In this document: piece by piece, positions 44,065 to 55,622 of the stretch | Layout: each line of letters starts with the position of its first letter | Numbering within the stretch: the stretch's first letter is position 1 | Made by a program: the position numbers and the translations under genes | From: Stenotrophomonas bentonitica | Lineage (GTDB): Bacteria; Pseudomonadota; Gammaproteobacteria; Xanthomonadales; Xanthomonadaceae | DNA length: 64,000 bases | NCBI RefSeq assembly: GCF_013185915.1 | Contig: NZ_JAAZUH010000001.1 | Location: 62,001 to 126,000, forward strand | Direction of reading: 5' to 3' | Notes under the pieces: generated by a model | The model's database searches: none | What the model saw: the letters and a program-made list of their open reading frames with translations, nothing else | What the model was told of the DNA's origin: nothing

Positions 44065-44934
44065 TTACGCGGCATCGAACTGCGCACGACGGGTCTGCGC
44101 CTTGATCAAACGGTCCATGGTCCGCAGCGACTTGTCTTCCAGGGCCAGGGCCGAATCGACCCAGATCTTGGTGATTTCAAGCAGCTCGTCATAGCCCACC
44201 GCCTGGGCCAGGTTGCGCGCGGCGTTCATTGCCAGGTAGCTGCGCGGGGTGCGCTGCTGCTGGCGGATCAGGTCTTCGGCGGCCTTCACGCCCTGGCCCT
44301 TGGGCACCAGGATGTCGACCACGCCCATGGCGAACATTTCTTCGGACGAGTAGACCCGGCCTTCGAGGATGATCTTCTCGGCCAGCTGCGGGGCCACCCG
44401 GCGGCACAGGAACGAGTAGGCGCCCATGCCCGGGAACAGCCCGAACAGCACTTCGGGCAGGCCCATGCCGCAGCCTTCCTCGGCAATGATGGTGTGGCAG
44501 GCCAGGGCCATTTCCAGGCCACCGCCCAGCGCGTCGCCCTGGATCAGGGCGATCGAGCGGACGTCGCCGCCGAAGCCGGTGTGCAGGTGGTGCACGCCTT
44601 CCACGCAGCGCTGGGCATAGGCCAGCAGGCGGTCGCGATTGCCTTCACGGATCAGCTGGGCGAACAGGGCCAGGTCGCCGCCCAGGTTGTAGGCGGTGGC
44701 GTCGGAGGCCAGCACGAAGTGGCGCAGGCGGCCGCTGTTGCGCTCGGCCGGGGAGAGGGTGATCTGGCTCATCACGCTCCACATTTCGTCCAGCATGTCC
44801 TTGCGGCAGCAGGGACGGATGCCGGTGGCGGCATCGGCGTGCATGAACAACCAGTGGGCGGCGTTGTCGCCGGTGGTTTCGGTGCGGATGGTCGCGTAGC
44901 CGCGGGCATAGGGGAGCTTTTCGATGGAATGCAT
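44065..44934 (-). CDS. rpfF: RpfF, DSF-family signal synthase
   Basis: 289 residues from MHSIEKLPYARGY, the same length as X. campestris RpfF. Crotonase-fold dual hydratase/thioesterase that makes the cis-2-unsaturated fatty acid signal DSF from acyl-ACP. The catalytic pair Glu141 (DALGGGLEMALACH) and Glu161 (GLPEVLFGLFPGMGAYSF) keeps the reference numbering as recalled. The C-terminal ITKIWVDSAL ... KSLRTMDRLIKAQTRR is typical. The first 70 residues look quite unlike the X. campestris protein. Convergent with rpfC. Confidence 0.93.
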   Translation of the reverse strand: MHSIEKLPYARGYATIRTETTGDNAAHWLFMHADAATGIRPCCRKDMLDEMWSVMSQITLSPAERNSGRLRHFVLASDATAYNLGGDLALFAQLIREGNRDRLLAYAQRCVEGVHHLHTGFGGDVRSIALIQGDALGGGLEMALACHTIIAEEGCGMGLPEVLFGLFPGMGAYSFLCRRVAPQLAEKIILEGRVYSSEEMFAMGVVDILVPKGQGVKAAEDLIRQQQRTPRSYLAMNAARNLAQAVGYDELLEITKIWVDSALALEDKSLRTMDRLIKAQTRRAQFDAA

Positions 44935-45213
44935 GGTGATCACCTCGGCGGGTTGGCCTGCTGGGAGGACGGTGGGCGGCAGGCCGGACGGGTCCACACG
45001 CCGCGATCCTACACCGGCGGTGGGGGGTGAAATGCATAAAGTCGGCGGGCGCCTTGCCTAGGTGGTCAATAGGGCGTGAAACGCCCATACGCCTTGCGTG
45101 GTGGGGGTATTGGGGCTTGGGCCGCACGTCCGCCGTGATGCTTGCTCGCGCGCGTCGTGGGGTGGATTGCGCAGATTCGTTCAAGTCCGACCGTGTCATC
45201 TTTCCGATGCAAG

Positions 45214-45786
45214 TCAGCGTCGACGGCGTTGATCCAAAATGGACTGCAGCGAATCTGCGTGTTTGACCTTGGCCATGTCGATCCCTTCGAGTCGACAGCT
45301 GTAGTGAAAGTTGCGCGATCGCCGTGCCTGGAATTGAACCGAAGGGTCACTGGCGGCGGCAACGAGCCGTTCGATGGCTTGGGAAATCACGGCGCTAGTT
45401 TGTACCAACCGGTCTTTGGCGGAAGTAGCGCTCAGAAGGGCCATCGATAAGCGGCACCTTGCAGAGTCGGCTGGATGGTCCGGAAGACTGACATCGATCG
45501 AAACAGGTTCCAAAGCCACAGCCTGAACATCGACTATCAGTCTATAAAGTGTGTCCCAGCTTCGTGTCGCAATGTTCAGCCCCAAGGCTGAGCTCAGTGA
45601 CGCTTTGAGCAAGGCAAAAGCGCCGATCGAACGAAGATGCATCGGTGACTCGACCGAGAGTATGTCTCCGATGCTGACCGTTGAGGATGCTGCTCGACTC
45701 ATAACTGCTGTTCCGAGAGGGGAGTTGGCGAGCCTGCTGGTGGGGGCAGGAAGCCAACGCAAAGACGTCAGGAGACAGGTGGACAT
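45214..45786 (-). CDS. Hypothetical protein between rpfB and rpfF
   Basis: Not recognised. Read from MSTCLLTSLRW (190 aa) it has a helical look throughout (SIGAFALLKASLSSALGL, ATRSWDTLYRLIVDVQAV, SAVISQAIERLVAAAS) and ends in a basic tail. Starts at 45834 and 45702 are also possible. Base composition is lower in GC than rpfF and rpfB. It lies in the gap where rpfB and rpfF are usually adjacent, so it may be an insertion. It could also be non-coding; the start has no strong ribosome site. Confidence 0.4.
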   Translation of the reverse strand: MSTCLLTSLRWLPAPTSRLANSPLGTAVMSRAASSTVSIGDILSVESPMHLRSIGAFALLKASLSSALGLNIATRSWDTLYRLIVDVQAVALEPVSIDVSLPDHPADSARCRLSMALLSATSAKDRLVQTSAVISQAIERLVAAASDPSVQFQARRSRNFHYSCRLEGIDMAKVKHADSLQSILDQRRRR

Positions 45787-45937
45787 TTTACCGCCATGGC
45801 GACATTCCAACTCTTCGCTAGATTGGCGTGCCATAACCACGACGGGAGGTAATGCGGTGATGCGCCTGTTGGACGGGATTCCCGTGTCGTGGAGCGTGAG
45901 TGAGGTTTCATGGTAGTACAGGTGGTCGGTTGCTCTT

Positions 45938-45959
45938 GACACGCATGGCGTGTCACTAC
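45938..45959. repeat. Single GTAG palindrome
   Basis: gacacgcatggcgtgtc followed by actac: a monomer of the same subtype as the 2371 and 25740 pairs, in the rpfB-side intergenic region. Confidence 0.75.
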
Positions 45960-45965
45960 GCTTAA

Positions 45966-45992
45966 GGCGTATCCGGCGTATCCGGCGTATCC
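45966..45992. repeat. 9-bp tandem repeat, three perfect units
   Basis: ggcgtatcc is repeated three times exactly, with a degenerate fourth unit (ggcatatgc). It lies between the GTAG palindrome and the rpfB terminator. Such short tandem repeats can change copy number; no gene is read through it with confidence. Confidence 0.85.
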
Positions 45993-46025
45993 GGCATATG
46001 CGGTGCATCCCTGGCTTGGAAAGCA

Positions 46026-46056
46026 GAACGCCCGCGAGTTTTGCTCGCGGGCGTTC
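46026..46056 (-). terminator. Terminator after rpfB
   Basis: A 13-bp perfect stem (gaacgcccgcgag with ctcgcgggcgttc, loop ttttg) lies 23 bases after the rpfB stop on the leftward strand. Only a weak T-stretch follows. Confidence 0.75.
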
Positions 46057-46078
46057 GGGTGGTGCGTGTTGCCGGTGC

Positions 46079-47755
46079 TTATGCGGCCGGTGCGTCGCGC
46101 AGTTCGCGGCGCAGGATCTTGCCGACGTTGGTCTTCGGCAGTTCCTTGCGGAACTCGACGATCTTCGGGTGCTTGTAGCCGGTCAAGTTGGCGCGGGCGT
46201 GTTCCTTGACCATTTCGGCGGTCAGGTTCGGGTCCTTCTTGACGATCACGACCTTGACGATTTCGCCGGACTTTTCGTCGGGCACGCCTACTGCGGCCAC
46301 TTCGAGCACGCCGGGCATCATCGCGATCACGTCTTCTACTTCGTTCGGGTACACGTTGAAGCCGGACACCAGGATCATGTCCTTCTTGCGGTCCACGATG
46401 TAGAAGAAGCCGTTCTCGTCCATGCGCGCCATGTCGCCGGTGTGCAGCCAGCCGTCGGCGTCGATCGCCTTGGCGGTGTCTTCCGGGCGCTGCCAGTAGC
46501 CCTTCATTACCTGCGGGCCACGGATGCACAGTTCGCCGACTTCACCGGCAGCCATCGTGACGCCGTTGTCGTCCTTCACGCAGGCGTCGGTGGACGGGAT
46601 CGGCAGGCCGATCGCGCCGTTGTACTCGGCCAGGTTGAGCGGGTTGATGCAGGCGGCCGGCGAGGTTTCGGTCAGGCCGTAGGCTTCGACCAGGGTGACG
46701 CCGGTGGTCTTCTTCCAGCGCTCGGCGACCGAACGCTGCACGGCCATGCCGCCACCCAGGGTGACCTTCAGCGAGGAGAAGTCGATCTCGTCGAAGCCGG
46801 GGGTGTTGAGCAGGCCGTTGAACAGCGTGTTGACGCCGGTGATGGCGGTGAAGCGGGTCGACTTGAGCTCCTTGACGAAGCCCTTCATGTCGCGCGGGTT
46901 GGTGATCAGGTGGTTGCAGCCACCGAACTTCATGAAGACCAGCCCGTTCGCGGTCAATGCGAAGATGTGGTACAGCGGCAGGGCGGTGATGATCCACTCC
47001 TTGCCCATTTCAATGCCCGACGCGGAGATCCACGCCGAGGCCTGCTGCATGTTGGCCACCAGGTTGCGGTTGGTCAGCATGGCCCCCTTGGCCACGCCGG
47101 TGGTGCCGCCGGTGTACTGCAGGAAGGCCACGTCGTCGTGGTCCAGCTCCACCTTCGGCAGGGTGTGGTTGCTGCCCAGCTTCAGCGCCTGGTTGAAGCG
47201 GATCGCGCCGCGCAGGGCGTAGTTGGGCACCATCTTCTTGATGTACTTCAGCACGAAGTTCACCAGCACGCCCTTGGCGCCGAGCATGTCGCCCAGGCCG
47301 GTGGTGATGACCTGCTTGACCTGGGTCTCGGCGATGACCTGCTGCACGGTGTCGCCGAAGTTGTCCACGACCACCAGGACCGAGGCGCCGGAATCGACCA
47401 GCTGGTGCTTCAGTTCGCGCGCGGTGTACAGCGGGTTGACGTTGACCACGGTCAGGCCGGCGCGCAGCACGCCGAAGGTGGCCACCGGGTACTGCAGGCA
47501 GTTGGGCATCATCAGGGCGACGCGGTCGCCCTTCTTGAGCTTCAGCTCGCCCAGCAGGTAGGCGGCGAATTTTTCGACCAGGGCGTCGGTTTCACCATAG
47601 GTGAGGACCTTGCCGAAGCTGGAGTAGGCGGGACGGTCGCGGAACCTGGCCACCGACGTGTCGAACACGGCCGACACCGAATGGAACTCATTGACGTCGA
47701 TTTCGGCGGGTACGCCGTTGGGATAGCTCTTCAGCCAGGGACGTTCCAGACTCAT
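46079..47755 (-). CDS. rpfB: RpfB, long-chain fatty acyl-CoA ligase
   Basis: 558-residue adenylate-forming enzyme of the FadD type. It has the ATP-binding P-loop-like [18 protein letters not shown], the A5 motif [56 protein letters not shown], and the C-terminal [13 protein letters not shown] lysine motif. In the rpf system it activates fatty acids and helps remove DSF. Normally next to rpfF; here about 1.1 kb separates them. Confidence 0.93.
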   Translation of the reverse strand: MSLERPWLKSYPNGVPAEIDVNEFHSVSAVFDTSVARFRDRPAYSSFGKVLTYGETDALVEKFAAYLLGELKLKKGDRVALMMPNCLQYPVATFGVLRAGLTVVNVNPLYTARELKHQLVDSGASVLVVVDNFGDTVQQVIAETQVKQVITTGLGDMLGAKGVLVNFVLKYIKKMVPNYALRGAIRFNQALKLGSNHTLPKVELDHDDVAFLQYTGGTTGVAKGAMLTNRNLVANMQQASAWISASGIEMGKEWIITALPLYHIFALTANGLVFMKFGGCNHLITNPRDMKGFVKELKSTRFTAITGVNTLFNGLLNTPGFDEIDFSSLKVTLGGGMAVQRSVAERWKKTTGVTLVEAYGLTETSPAACINPLNLAEYNGAIGLPIPSTDACVKDDNGVTMAAGEVGELCIRGPQVMKGYWQRPEDTAKAIDADGWLHTGDMARMDENGFFYIVDRKKDMILVSGFNVYPNEVEDVIAMMPGVLEVAAVGVPDEKSGEIVKVVIVKKDPNLTAEMVKEHARANLTGYKHPKIVEFRKELPKTNVGKILRRELRDAPAA

Positions 47756-47888
47756 TATTCCCCCTCCAGGAAACGTGGATGTTGTGATGCTGACGGACAG
47801 TATCCGTCGATTCGGTCCCCGGCAGCATACCGGTCCGAATGGAAAACGCGAAGGCCCTGTGAATAAAGCGTGCAGGCCACGTGGAGAG

Positions 47889-47913
47889 GCCCCCTTCCTG
47901 AATGGAAGGGGGC
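47889..47913 (-). terminator. Hairpin after acnA
   Basis: A perfect 10-bp stem (gcccccttcc/ggaagggggc, loop tgaat) lies 7 bases after the acnA stop. No T-run follows on the leftward strand, so it may stabilise the mRNA end more than terminate. Confidence 0.55.
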
Positions 47914-47920
47914 AGGGGGC

Positions 47921-50674
<2,754 letters not shown>

Positions 50675-50906
50675 GCGGGGAAACTCCTCTTGCGGATGGC
50701 TTGCAGTGGCCCGGGGGCCTGCTTGCGGTTGCCGGAGGCCAGGCGCCGGCAGTGGCTTCCAGTATGAACCCTTCAGCCATGCACCGGACTTCGGCAGGGC
50801 CTCAGGCTACCTATACCTATGTATCGCCTGTGTCATTGGTGTGGCAGGGCCTTGGCCGGATGAAGGCGGCGAGGCTGAACAGGGTCGAGTGGAAGTATGC
50901 GGGGCC

Positions 50907-50931
50907 AAGTATGTATAATTCGTACATACTT
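50907..50931. promoter_or_regulatory. vapB promoter and autoregulatory operator
   Basis: Perfect 9-bp inverted repeat aagtatgta ... tacatactt with a 7-base centre. A consensus -10 (tataat, 50914-50919) is embedded in it, 26 bases before the vapB start. Binding of the VapBC complex here would block the promoter, the standard autoregulation of such systems. Confidence 0.8.
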
Positions 50932-50945
50932 TTGAGGGCCTACCG

Positions 50946-51170
50946 ATGGAAGCCACCGTTGCAGAACGCGGACAGATCACCTTGCCCAAGGCGGTCCGCG
51001 ACGCGCTTGGCCTGACCAAGGGCACCCAGCTGAAGGTGGAGCTCGACGGCAGCCGCATCATCCTGCGCAAGAGCGTCGACGATGCCATTTCACGGGCGCG
51101 TGGCAAGTTCTCGCTGGACGGCTTCGAGTCGGCCGAGGCGGCCGTGCGCGCCGTGCGCGACGAGGGATAA
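50946..51170 (+). CDS. vapB: AbrB/VapB-family antitoxin
   Basis: 74 residues. The N-terminal swapped-hairpin AbrB DNA-binding domain is clear (TVAERGQITLPKAVRDALGLTKGTQLKVELDG). The C-terminal part (SRARGKFSLDGFESAEAAVRAVRDEG) is the likely toxin-wrapping tail. Forms a pair with vapC 6 bases downstream; expected to repress its own promoter at the palindrome in front. Confidence 0.9.
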   Translation: MEATVAERGQITLPKAVRDALGLTKGTQLKVELDGSRIILRKSVDDAISRARGKFSLDGFESAEAAVRAVRDEG

Positions 51171-51176
51171 GCCTGG

Positions 51177-51575
51177 ATGATCGCCGTCGATTCCCCGGTG
51201 CTGGTCGAGCTGCTGAGCAATGGTCCGCAGGCCGATGCCGTGGAGGCCTGCCTGCGCCAGAGCCTGGTTGGCGGCAAGGTGGTGGTGTGCGGGGCGACCC
51301 TCGCTGAAGTCTGTGCCAGCCTGCGCGGCGGTGCCGAGGTGCTGGAAGCGCTGGAGGAAATGGGCGTCCATTTCAACGCGCTGGAAGCCAAGTCGGCCCT
51401 GCGCGCGGGCGAGATGCACCGCCGCCATCGCCAGCGCGGGGACAGCCGGCGCAGCCTGGACGATTTCATGGTCGGCGCGCACGCGCTGCTGCAGTGCGAC
51501 GGCCTGATCACCTGGAACGACAAGTTTTACCGCGACTACTTCAAGGGCCTGAAGCTGATCGTGCCGAACGCCTGA
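51177..51575 (+). CDS. vapC: PIN-domain toxin (VapC-type ribonuclease)
   Basis: 132-residue PIN domain. The acidic metal-binding residues are in place: Asp5 (MIAVDSPVLVELL), Glu44 (TLAEVCASLR), Asp95-Asp96 (RRSLDDFMVGAHAL) and Asp115 (TWNDKFYRDYF). It is expected to cut RNA, often initiator tRNA or rRNA, when freed from the antitoxin. The pair lies between acnA and acnB, with the acnB start 60 bases after the vapC stop. Confidence 0.9.
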   Translation: MIAVDSPVLVELLSNGPQADAVEACLRQSLVGGKVVVCGATLAEVCASLRGGAEVLEALEEMGVHFNALEAKSALRAGEMHRRHRQRGDSRRSLDDFMVGAHALLQCDGLITWNDKFYRDYFKGLKLIVPNA

Positions 51576-51635
51576 GCCCTCTTTTTTTAACCGTTTCATT
51601 CAATCGCATTCTTCGAGAATCACCCGGGAGTTGTC

Positions 51636-54221
51636 ATGTTGGAAGCCTACCGCCACCACGTAGCCGAGCGCGCCGCGCTTGGCATCCCGCCGCTGCCGCT
51701 GAACGCCCAGCAGACGGCCGACGTCATCGAACTGCTGAAGAACCCGCCGGCCGGCGAAGCCGACTTCCTGGTCGAGCTGCTGACCCACCGCGTTCCGGCC
51801 GGCGTGGATGACGCCGCCAAGGTCAAGGCCTCGTACCTGGCCGCGATCGCCTTTGGCAGCGAAACCAACGCGCTGATCCCGCGCGAGCGCGCCACCGAAC
51901 TGCTGGGCACCATGCTGGGCGGCTACAACGTCGCGCCGCTGATCCAGCTGCTGGACGACAGCACCGTGGGCGCCATCGCCGCCGACGCGCTGAAGAAGAC
52001 CCTGCTGGTCTTCGACGCCTTCCACGACGTGCAGGAAAAGGCCAAGGCCGGCAACGCCTTCGCGCAGTCCGTGCTGCAGAGCTGGGCCGACGCCGAGTGG
52101 TTCACCAGCCGCCCGGAAGTGCCGCAGAGCCTGACCATCACCGTGCTCAAGGTGACCGGCGAAACCAACACCGACGACCTGTCGCCGGCGCCGGACGCCA
52201 CCACCCGCCCGGACATCCCGCTGCACGCCCTGGCGATGCTGAAGAACAAGCGTGATGGCATCGAGCCGGAAGAAGATGGCAAGCGCGGCCCGGTCAAGTT
52301 CATTGAATCGTTGAAGGACAAGGGCCACCTGGTCGCCTACGTGGGCGACGTGGTCGGTACCGGTTCGAGCCGCAAGTCGGCCACCAACTCGGTGCTGTGG
52401 TTCACCGGCGAAGACATTCCGTTCATTCCGAACAAGCGTTTCGGCGGCGTGTGCCTGGGTTCGAAGATCGCCCCGATCTTCTACAACACCATGGAAGACG
52501 CCGGCGCGCTGCCGATCGAGCTGGACGTGTCGCAGATGAACATGGGCGACGTGGTCGAGCTGCGTCCGTATGACGGCAAAGCGCTGAAGGACGGCCAGGT
52601 CATCGCCGAGTTCCAGGTGAAGTCCGACGTGCTGTTCGACGAAGTGCGCGCCGGTGGCCGCATTCCGCTGATCATCGGCCGTGGCCTCACCGCCAAGGCG
52701 CGCGAAGCGCTGGGCTTGGCCCCGACCGACCTGTTCCGCCTGCCGATGGACCCGCCGGATACCGGCAAGGGCTTCTCGCTGGCGCAGAAGATGGTTGGCC
52801 GCGCCTGTGGCCTGCCGGAAGGCCAGGGCATGCGCCCGGGCACCTACTGCGAACCGAAGATGACCTCGGTGGGCTCGCAGGACACCACCGGCCCGATGAC
52901 CCGCGACGAGCTGAAGGACCTGGCCTGCCTGGGCTTCTCGGCCGACCTGGTGATGCAGTCATTCTGCCACACCGCGGCGTACCCGAAGCCGGTCGACGTC
53001 AAGACCCACCACACCCTGCCGGAGTTCATCTCCACCCGTGGCGGCGTGTCGCTGCGTCCGGGCGACGGCGTGATCCACAGCTGGCTCAACCGCATGCTGC
53101 TGCCCGACACCGTCGGCACCGGCGGCGACTCGCACACCCGTTTCCCGGTGGGCATTTCGTTCCCGGCCGGCTCGGGCCTGGTGGCGTTCGCCGCCGCCAC
53201 CGGCGTGATGCCGCTGGACATGCCCGAATCGGTGCTGGTGCGCTTCAAGGGCCAGATGCAGCCGGGCGTGACCCTGCGTGACCTGGTCAACGCGATTCCG
53301 CTGTACGCGATCAAGTCGGGCCTGCTGACCGTGGCCAAGGCTGGCAAGAAGAACATCTTCTCCGGTCGCATCCTGGAAATCGAAGGCCTGCCGGACCTGA
53401 AGGTGGAGCAGGCGTTCGAACTGTCCGACGCCTCGGCCGAGCGCTCGGCTGCCGGTTGCTCGGTGCACCTGAACAAGGAACCGATCATCGAGTACCTCAC
53501 CAGCAACATCACGCTGCTGAAGTGGATGATTGCCGAGGGTTACCAGGACGCCCGTTCGCTGGCGCGCCGCATCGAGAAGATGGAAGCGTGGCTGGCCAAC
53601 CCGGAGCTGCTGGAGCCGGATGCCGACGCCGAATACGCCGCGGTCATCGAAATCGACCTGGCCGACATCCACGAGCCGATCGTGGCCTGCCCGAACGATC
53701 CGGATGACGTCAAGACGCTCTCGGACGTGGCCGGTGCGGCCATCGATGAAGTCTTCATCGGTTCGTGCATGACCAACATCGGTCACTTCCGTGCGGCTGC
53801 AAAGCTGCTGGAGGGCAAGCGCGACATCCCGACCAAGCTGTGGGTGGCCCCGCCGACCAAGATGGACGCCTCGGAGCTGACCAAGGAAGGCCATTACGGC
53901 ACCTTCGGCACCGCCGGTGCGCGCATGGAAATGCCGGGCTGCTCGCTGTGCATGGGCAACCAGGCACAGGTGCGCGAAGGTGCGACGGTGTTCTCGACCT
54001 CGACCCGCAACTTCCCGAACCGTCTGGGCCGCAACTCCAACGTGTACCTGGGTTCGGCCGAGCTGGCCGCGATCTGCTCGCGCCTGGGCCGCATTCCGAC
54101 CAAGGCCGAGTACATGGCCGACATCGGCGTGCTGGATGCCAGGGGCAAGGAGATCTACCGCTACATGAACTTCGACCAGATCGAGGAATACCAGGACGTG
54201 GCCAAGACGGTCGCCGCCTGA
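51636..54221 (+). CDS. acnB: Aconitate hydratase B (bifunctional aconitase)
   Basis: 861 residues, normal for AcnB. N-terminal HEAT-like domain ([22 protein letters not shown]), swivel domain ([21 protein letters not shown]) and the 4Fe-4S core with cysteines in [15 protein letters not shown] and [10 protein letters not shown]. Main TCA-cycle aconitase and possible RNA-binding iron/oxidant sensor. Its last 69 bases are duplicated 821 bases downstream with two changes. Confidence 0.97.
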   Translation: MLEAYRHHVAERAALGIPPLPLNAQQTADVIELLKNPPAGEADFLVELLTHRVPAGVDDAAKVKASYLAAIAFGSETNALIPRERATELLGTMLGGYNVAPLIQLLDDSTVGAIAADALKKTLLVFDAFHDVQEKAKAGNAFAQSVLQSWADAEWFTSRPEVPQSLTITVLKVTGETNTDDLSPAPDATTRPDIPLHALAMLKNKRDGIEPEEDGKRGPVKFIESLKDKGHLVAYVGDVVGTGSSRKSATNSVLWFTGEDIPFIPNKRFGGVCLGSKIAPIFYNTMEDAGALPIELDVSQMNMGDVVELRPYDGKALKDGQVIAEFQVKSDVLFDEVRAGGRIPLIIGRGLTAKAREALGLAPTDLFRLPMDPPDTGKGFSLAQKMVGRACGLPEGQGMRPGTYCEPKMTSVGSQDTTGPMTRDELKDLACLGFSADLVMQSFCHTAAYPKPVDVKTHHTLPEFISTRGGVSLRPGDGVIHSWLNRMLLPDTVGTGGDSHTRFPVGISFPAGSGLVAFAAATGVMPLDMPESVLVRFKGQMQPGVTLRDLVNAIPLYAIKSGLLTVAKAGKKNIFSGRILEIEGLPDLKVEQAFELSDASAERSAAGCSVHLNKEPIIEYLTSNITLLKWMIAEGYQDARSLARRIEKMEAWLANPELLEPDADAEYAAVIEIDLADIHEPIVACPNDPDDVKTLSDVAGAAIDEVFIGSCMTNIGHFRAAAKLLEGKRDIPTKLWVAPPTKMDASELTKEGHYGTFGTAGARMEMPGCSLCMGNQAQVREGATVFSTSTRNFPNRLGRNSNVYLGSAELAAICSRLGRIPTKAEYMADIGVLDARGKEIYRYMNFDQIEEYQDVAKTVAA

Positions 54222-54280
54222 GTTTCGTGATCGGTTGATGTGTTGAATGAAAAACCCCCGGTGCGAGCCGGGGGTTTTTT
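54153..54280 (+). repeat. acnB 3' repeat, copy 1 (true gene end plus terminator)
   Basis: Covers the last 69 bases of acnB, a constant 33-base tail (ending gttgaatgaa) and the acnB terminator (stem cccccgg/ccggggg, T6, 54255-54280). The same unit recurs at 54974 and, shortened, at 55482. Confidence 0.9.
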
Positions 54281-54431
54281 GTTTGCGGATGAGTTGTCGA
54301 TGACTCAACTCTGCGCAGTGCGTCGCTATTTCTTGCTAAGGCTGATTGAGATACTACGCAGATAGAAAAACGCATGGACGCGTCGGTCGCTGATGGCAGG
54401 ACGAGCGCATGCGGTCATAGGGAGTGATCTG

Positions 54432-54938
54432 ATGCGAGTGTTAAGTATTCCAGTCCTTGGCGGGCTGCTACTTGCGCCCGCGTTGGCCGCGGAAGCCGCG
54501 GCGGTTGCAGCGCCGCCACATTGCTATGGCGAGGGGAAGGGCCAGACCTGTGCACTTTCCTTTGGTGATCTTTGGGGCTCTCAGGAGCGGTACGCGGGGC
54601 GGCGGATCGAAATTAGTGGATACCTCGTCCGCGGTTTTGGCCAGCTGGTTCTGTATCCCGGGAAAGACTATTTTCTGTACCAGAAAGGAATCGGTGGCAT
54701 CGCGGTGCAAATGGACCAGGCAACGTTGGAGGCCGCATTTGCCGAGATGCGTCCTATCCCTGGCGACGGAGACTGGAAGTACGAGGCTCTGTGCCCCATC
54801 ACCGTGCAGGGCATCTACAGCGACAAGCCGTTTGGGGACTTGGCAACGTTGGGAACTGTAACGGTTGCAAGCGGTCCAAGGATGCTTCCATTCATTGGAT
54901 CCTGCGCTGACTTGCCGCCCAAGCGGCCGCAACCTTAA
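54432..54938 (+). CDS. Small exported protein in the acnB downstream hotspot
   Basis: 168 residues, not recognised. The start MRVLSIPVLGGLLLAPALAAEA has ggagtg ahead and a signal peptide. The mature part has two to four cysteines (PPHCYGEGKGQTCALSFGDLW, LCPITVQGIYSDKP, GSCADLP) and strand-rich segments such as RYAGRRIEISGYLVRGFGQLVLYP, reminiscent of small OB-like exported domains. It lies between copies 1 and 2 of the acnB 3' repeat, so it looks like inserted cargo. Confidence 0.75.
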   Translation: MRVLSIPVLGGLLLAPALAAEAAAVAAPPHCYGEGKGQTCALSFGDLWGSQERYAGRRIEISGYLVRGFGQLVLYPGKDYFLYQKGIGGIAVQMDQATLEAAFAEMRPIPGDGDWKYEALCPITVQGIYSDKPFGDLATLGTVTVASGPRMLPFIGSCADLPPKRPQP

Positions 54939-54973
54939 GCATGCCGGACGTCTCCAATGCCAAATGCGGGAAC

Positions 54974-55099
54974 ATCTACCGCTACATGAACTTCGACCAG
55001 ATCGAGGAATATCAGGACGTGGCCAAGGCGGTCGCCGCCTGAGTTTCGTGATCGGTTGATGTGTTGAATGAAAACCCCGGTGAAACCCGGGGTCTTTTT
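54974..55099 (+). repeat. acnB 3' repeat, copy 2
   Basis: 67 of 69 bases identical to the end of acnB (still in frame, ending ...AKAVAA and a TGA), then the same 33-base tail and an intrinsic terminator with a different stem (accccgg/ccggggt, T5). The two changes are one silent (Tyr codon) and one Thr to Ala, as if it came from another strain's acnB. Confidence 0.9.
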
Positions 55100-55201
55100 G
55101 CCGGTTTATCCTGGTCTTATTGCGTTCGCCAGCAATTCGTAGTGCCACGCCGCGCCTCATGGGCAACGGGCGCCGATTCAACCATCGCGTCGCCACGCGC
55201 C

Positions 55202-55297
55202 CGGGCATGCCCGCAACAACGGGATACGCGTGGTAGCGTGGCAACCGCGCAACGCGCGGCCCAAGCATCCGAAGCCGCAACAACGCGGCTCGGATGC
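55202..55297. other. Cluster of strong hairpins, possible structured RNA
   Basis: Within 96 bases: palindrome cgggcatgcccg (55202-55213), stem ccgcgc/gcgcgg (55245-55259) and a 13-bp stem with one bulge (55265-55278 with 55285-55297, loop aacaac). No gene uses this stretch convincingly. It could be a small RNA, a recombination site or a decayed repeat. Confidence 0.4.
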
Positions 55298-55481
55298 CAT
55301 CACCGCCGCTGACATGTGTCCGAAGCCGGCCGTCCGGTGTTCATGACGCCGGAACGGAGAGGCGGCGTTGATTACGGGTCATGCGTCATCGGATCTGGAG
55401 CCTTTATCGGCGGTTGTTTGGGAACCAACCCTACCGTTGCGCACTGCAGGCTGGCGCGGCGCGATCGCGCACCGGAAGGCT

Positions 55482-55546
55482 GCCTGAGTCTCGTGATCGG
55501 TTGATGTGTTGAATGAAGAAACCCCCGGTGTGAGTCGGGGGTTTTT
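55482..55546 (+). repeat. acnB tail repeat, copy 3 (shortened)
   Basis: Begins at gcctgagt, so only the stop-codon edge of acnB remains. The tail differs from the other copies at two positions (gtctcg for gtttcg, gaagaa for gaaaa). A terminator follows (acccccg/cgggggt, T5, 55521-55546). It directly precedes the second exported-protein gene. Confidence 0.88.
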
Positions 55547-55622
55547 GCTTGCGTCTACGCGATGTGCGCACATGGCGCCCGTTATCATGGAGTTTGAAGT
55601 GTCTGGCCCTGAGGTGATGACA

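Larger units (their letters stand above)
54939..55622. other. Gene-free stretch made of acnB-end repeats and hairpins
   Basis: 684 bases. Contains acnB-end copy 2, a cluster of hairpins (55202-55297), a segment around 55316-55480 without a convincing gene, and acnB tail copy 3. Short open frames here start inside the repeats or lack ribosome sites and look like remnants. Confidence 0.7.

Noticed and set aside
45551..45916. 121-codon plus-strand frame opposite the 45214-45786 ORF
   Set aside because: Overlaps the more protein-like minus-strand frame for much of its length and has no ribosome site; only one of the two can be real and the minus frame looks better.
55061..55504. Short plus-strand frames of 62-83 codons in the acnB hotspot
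   Set aside because: They begin inside the acnB tail repeat or lack a ribosome site, have basic low-complexity products, and run through the hairpin cluster.
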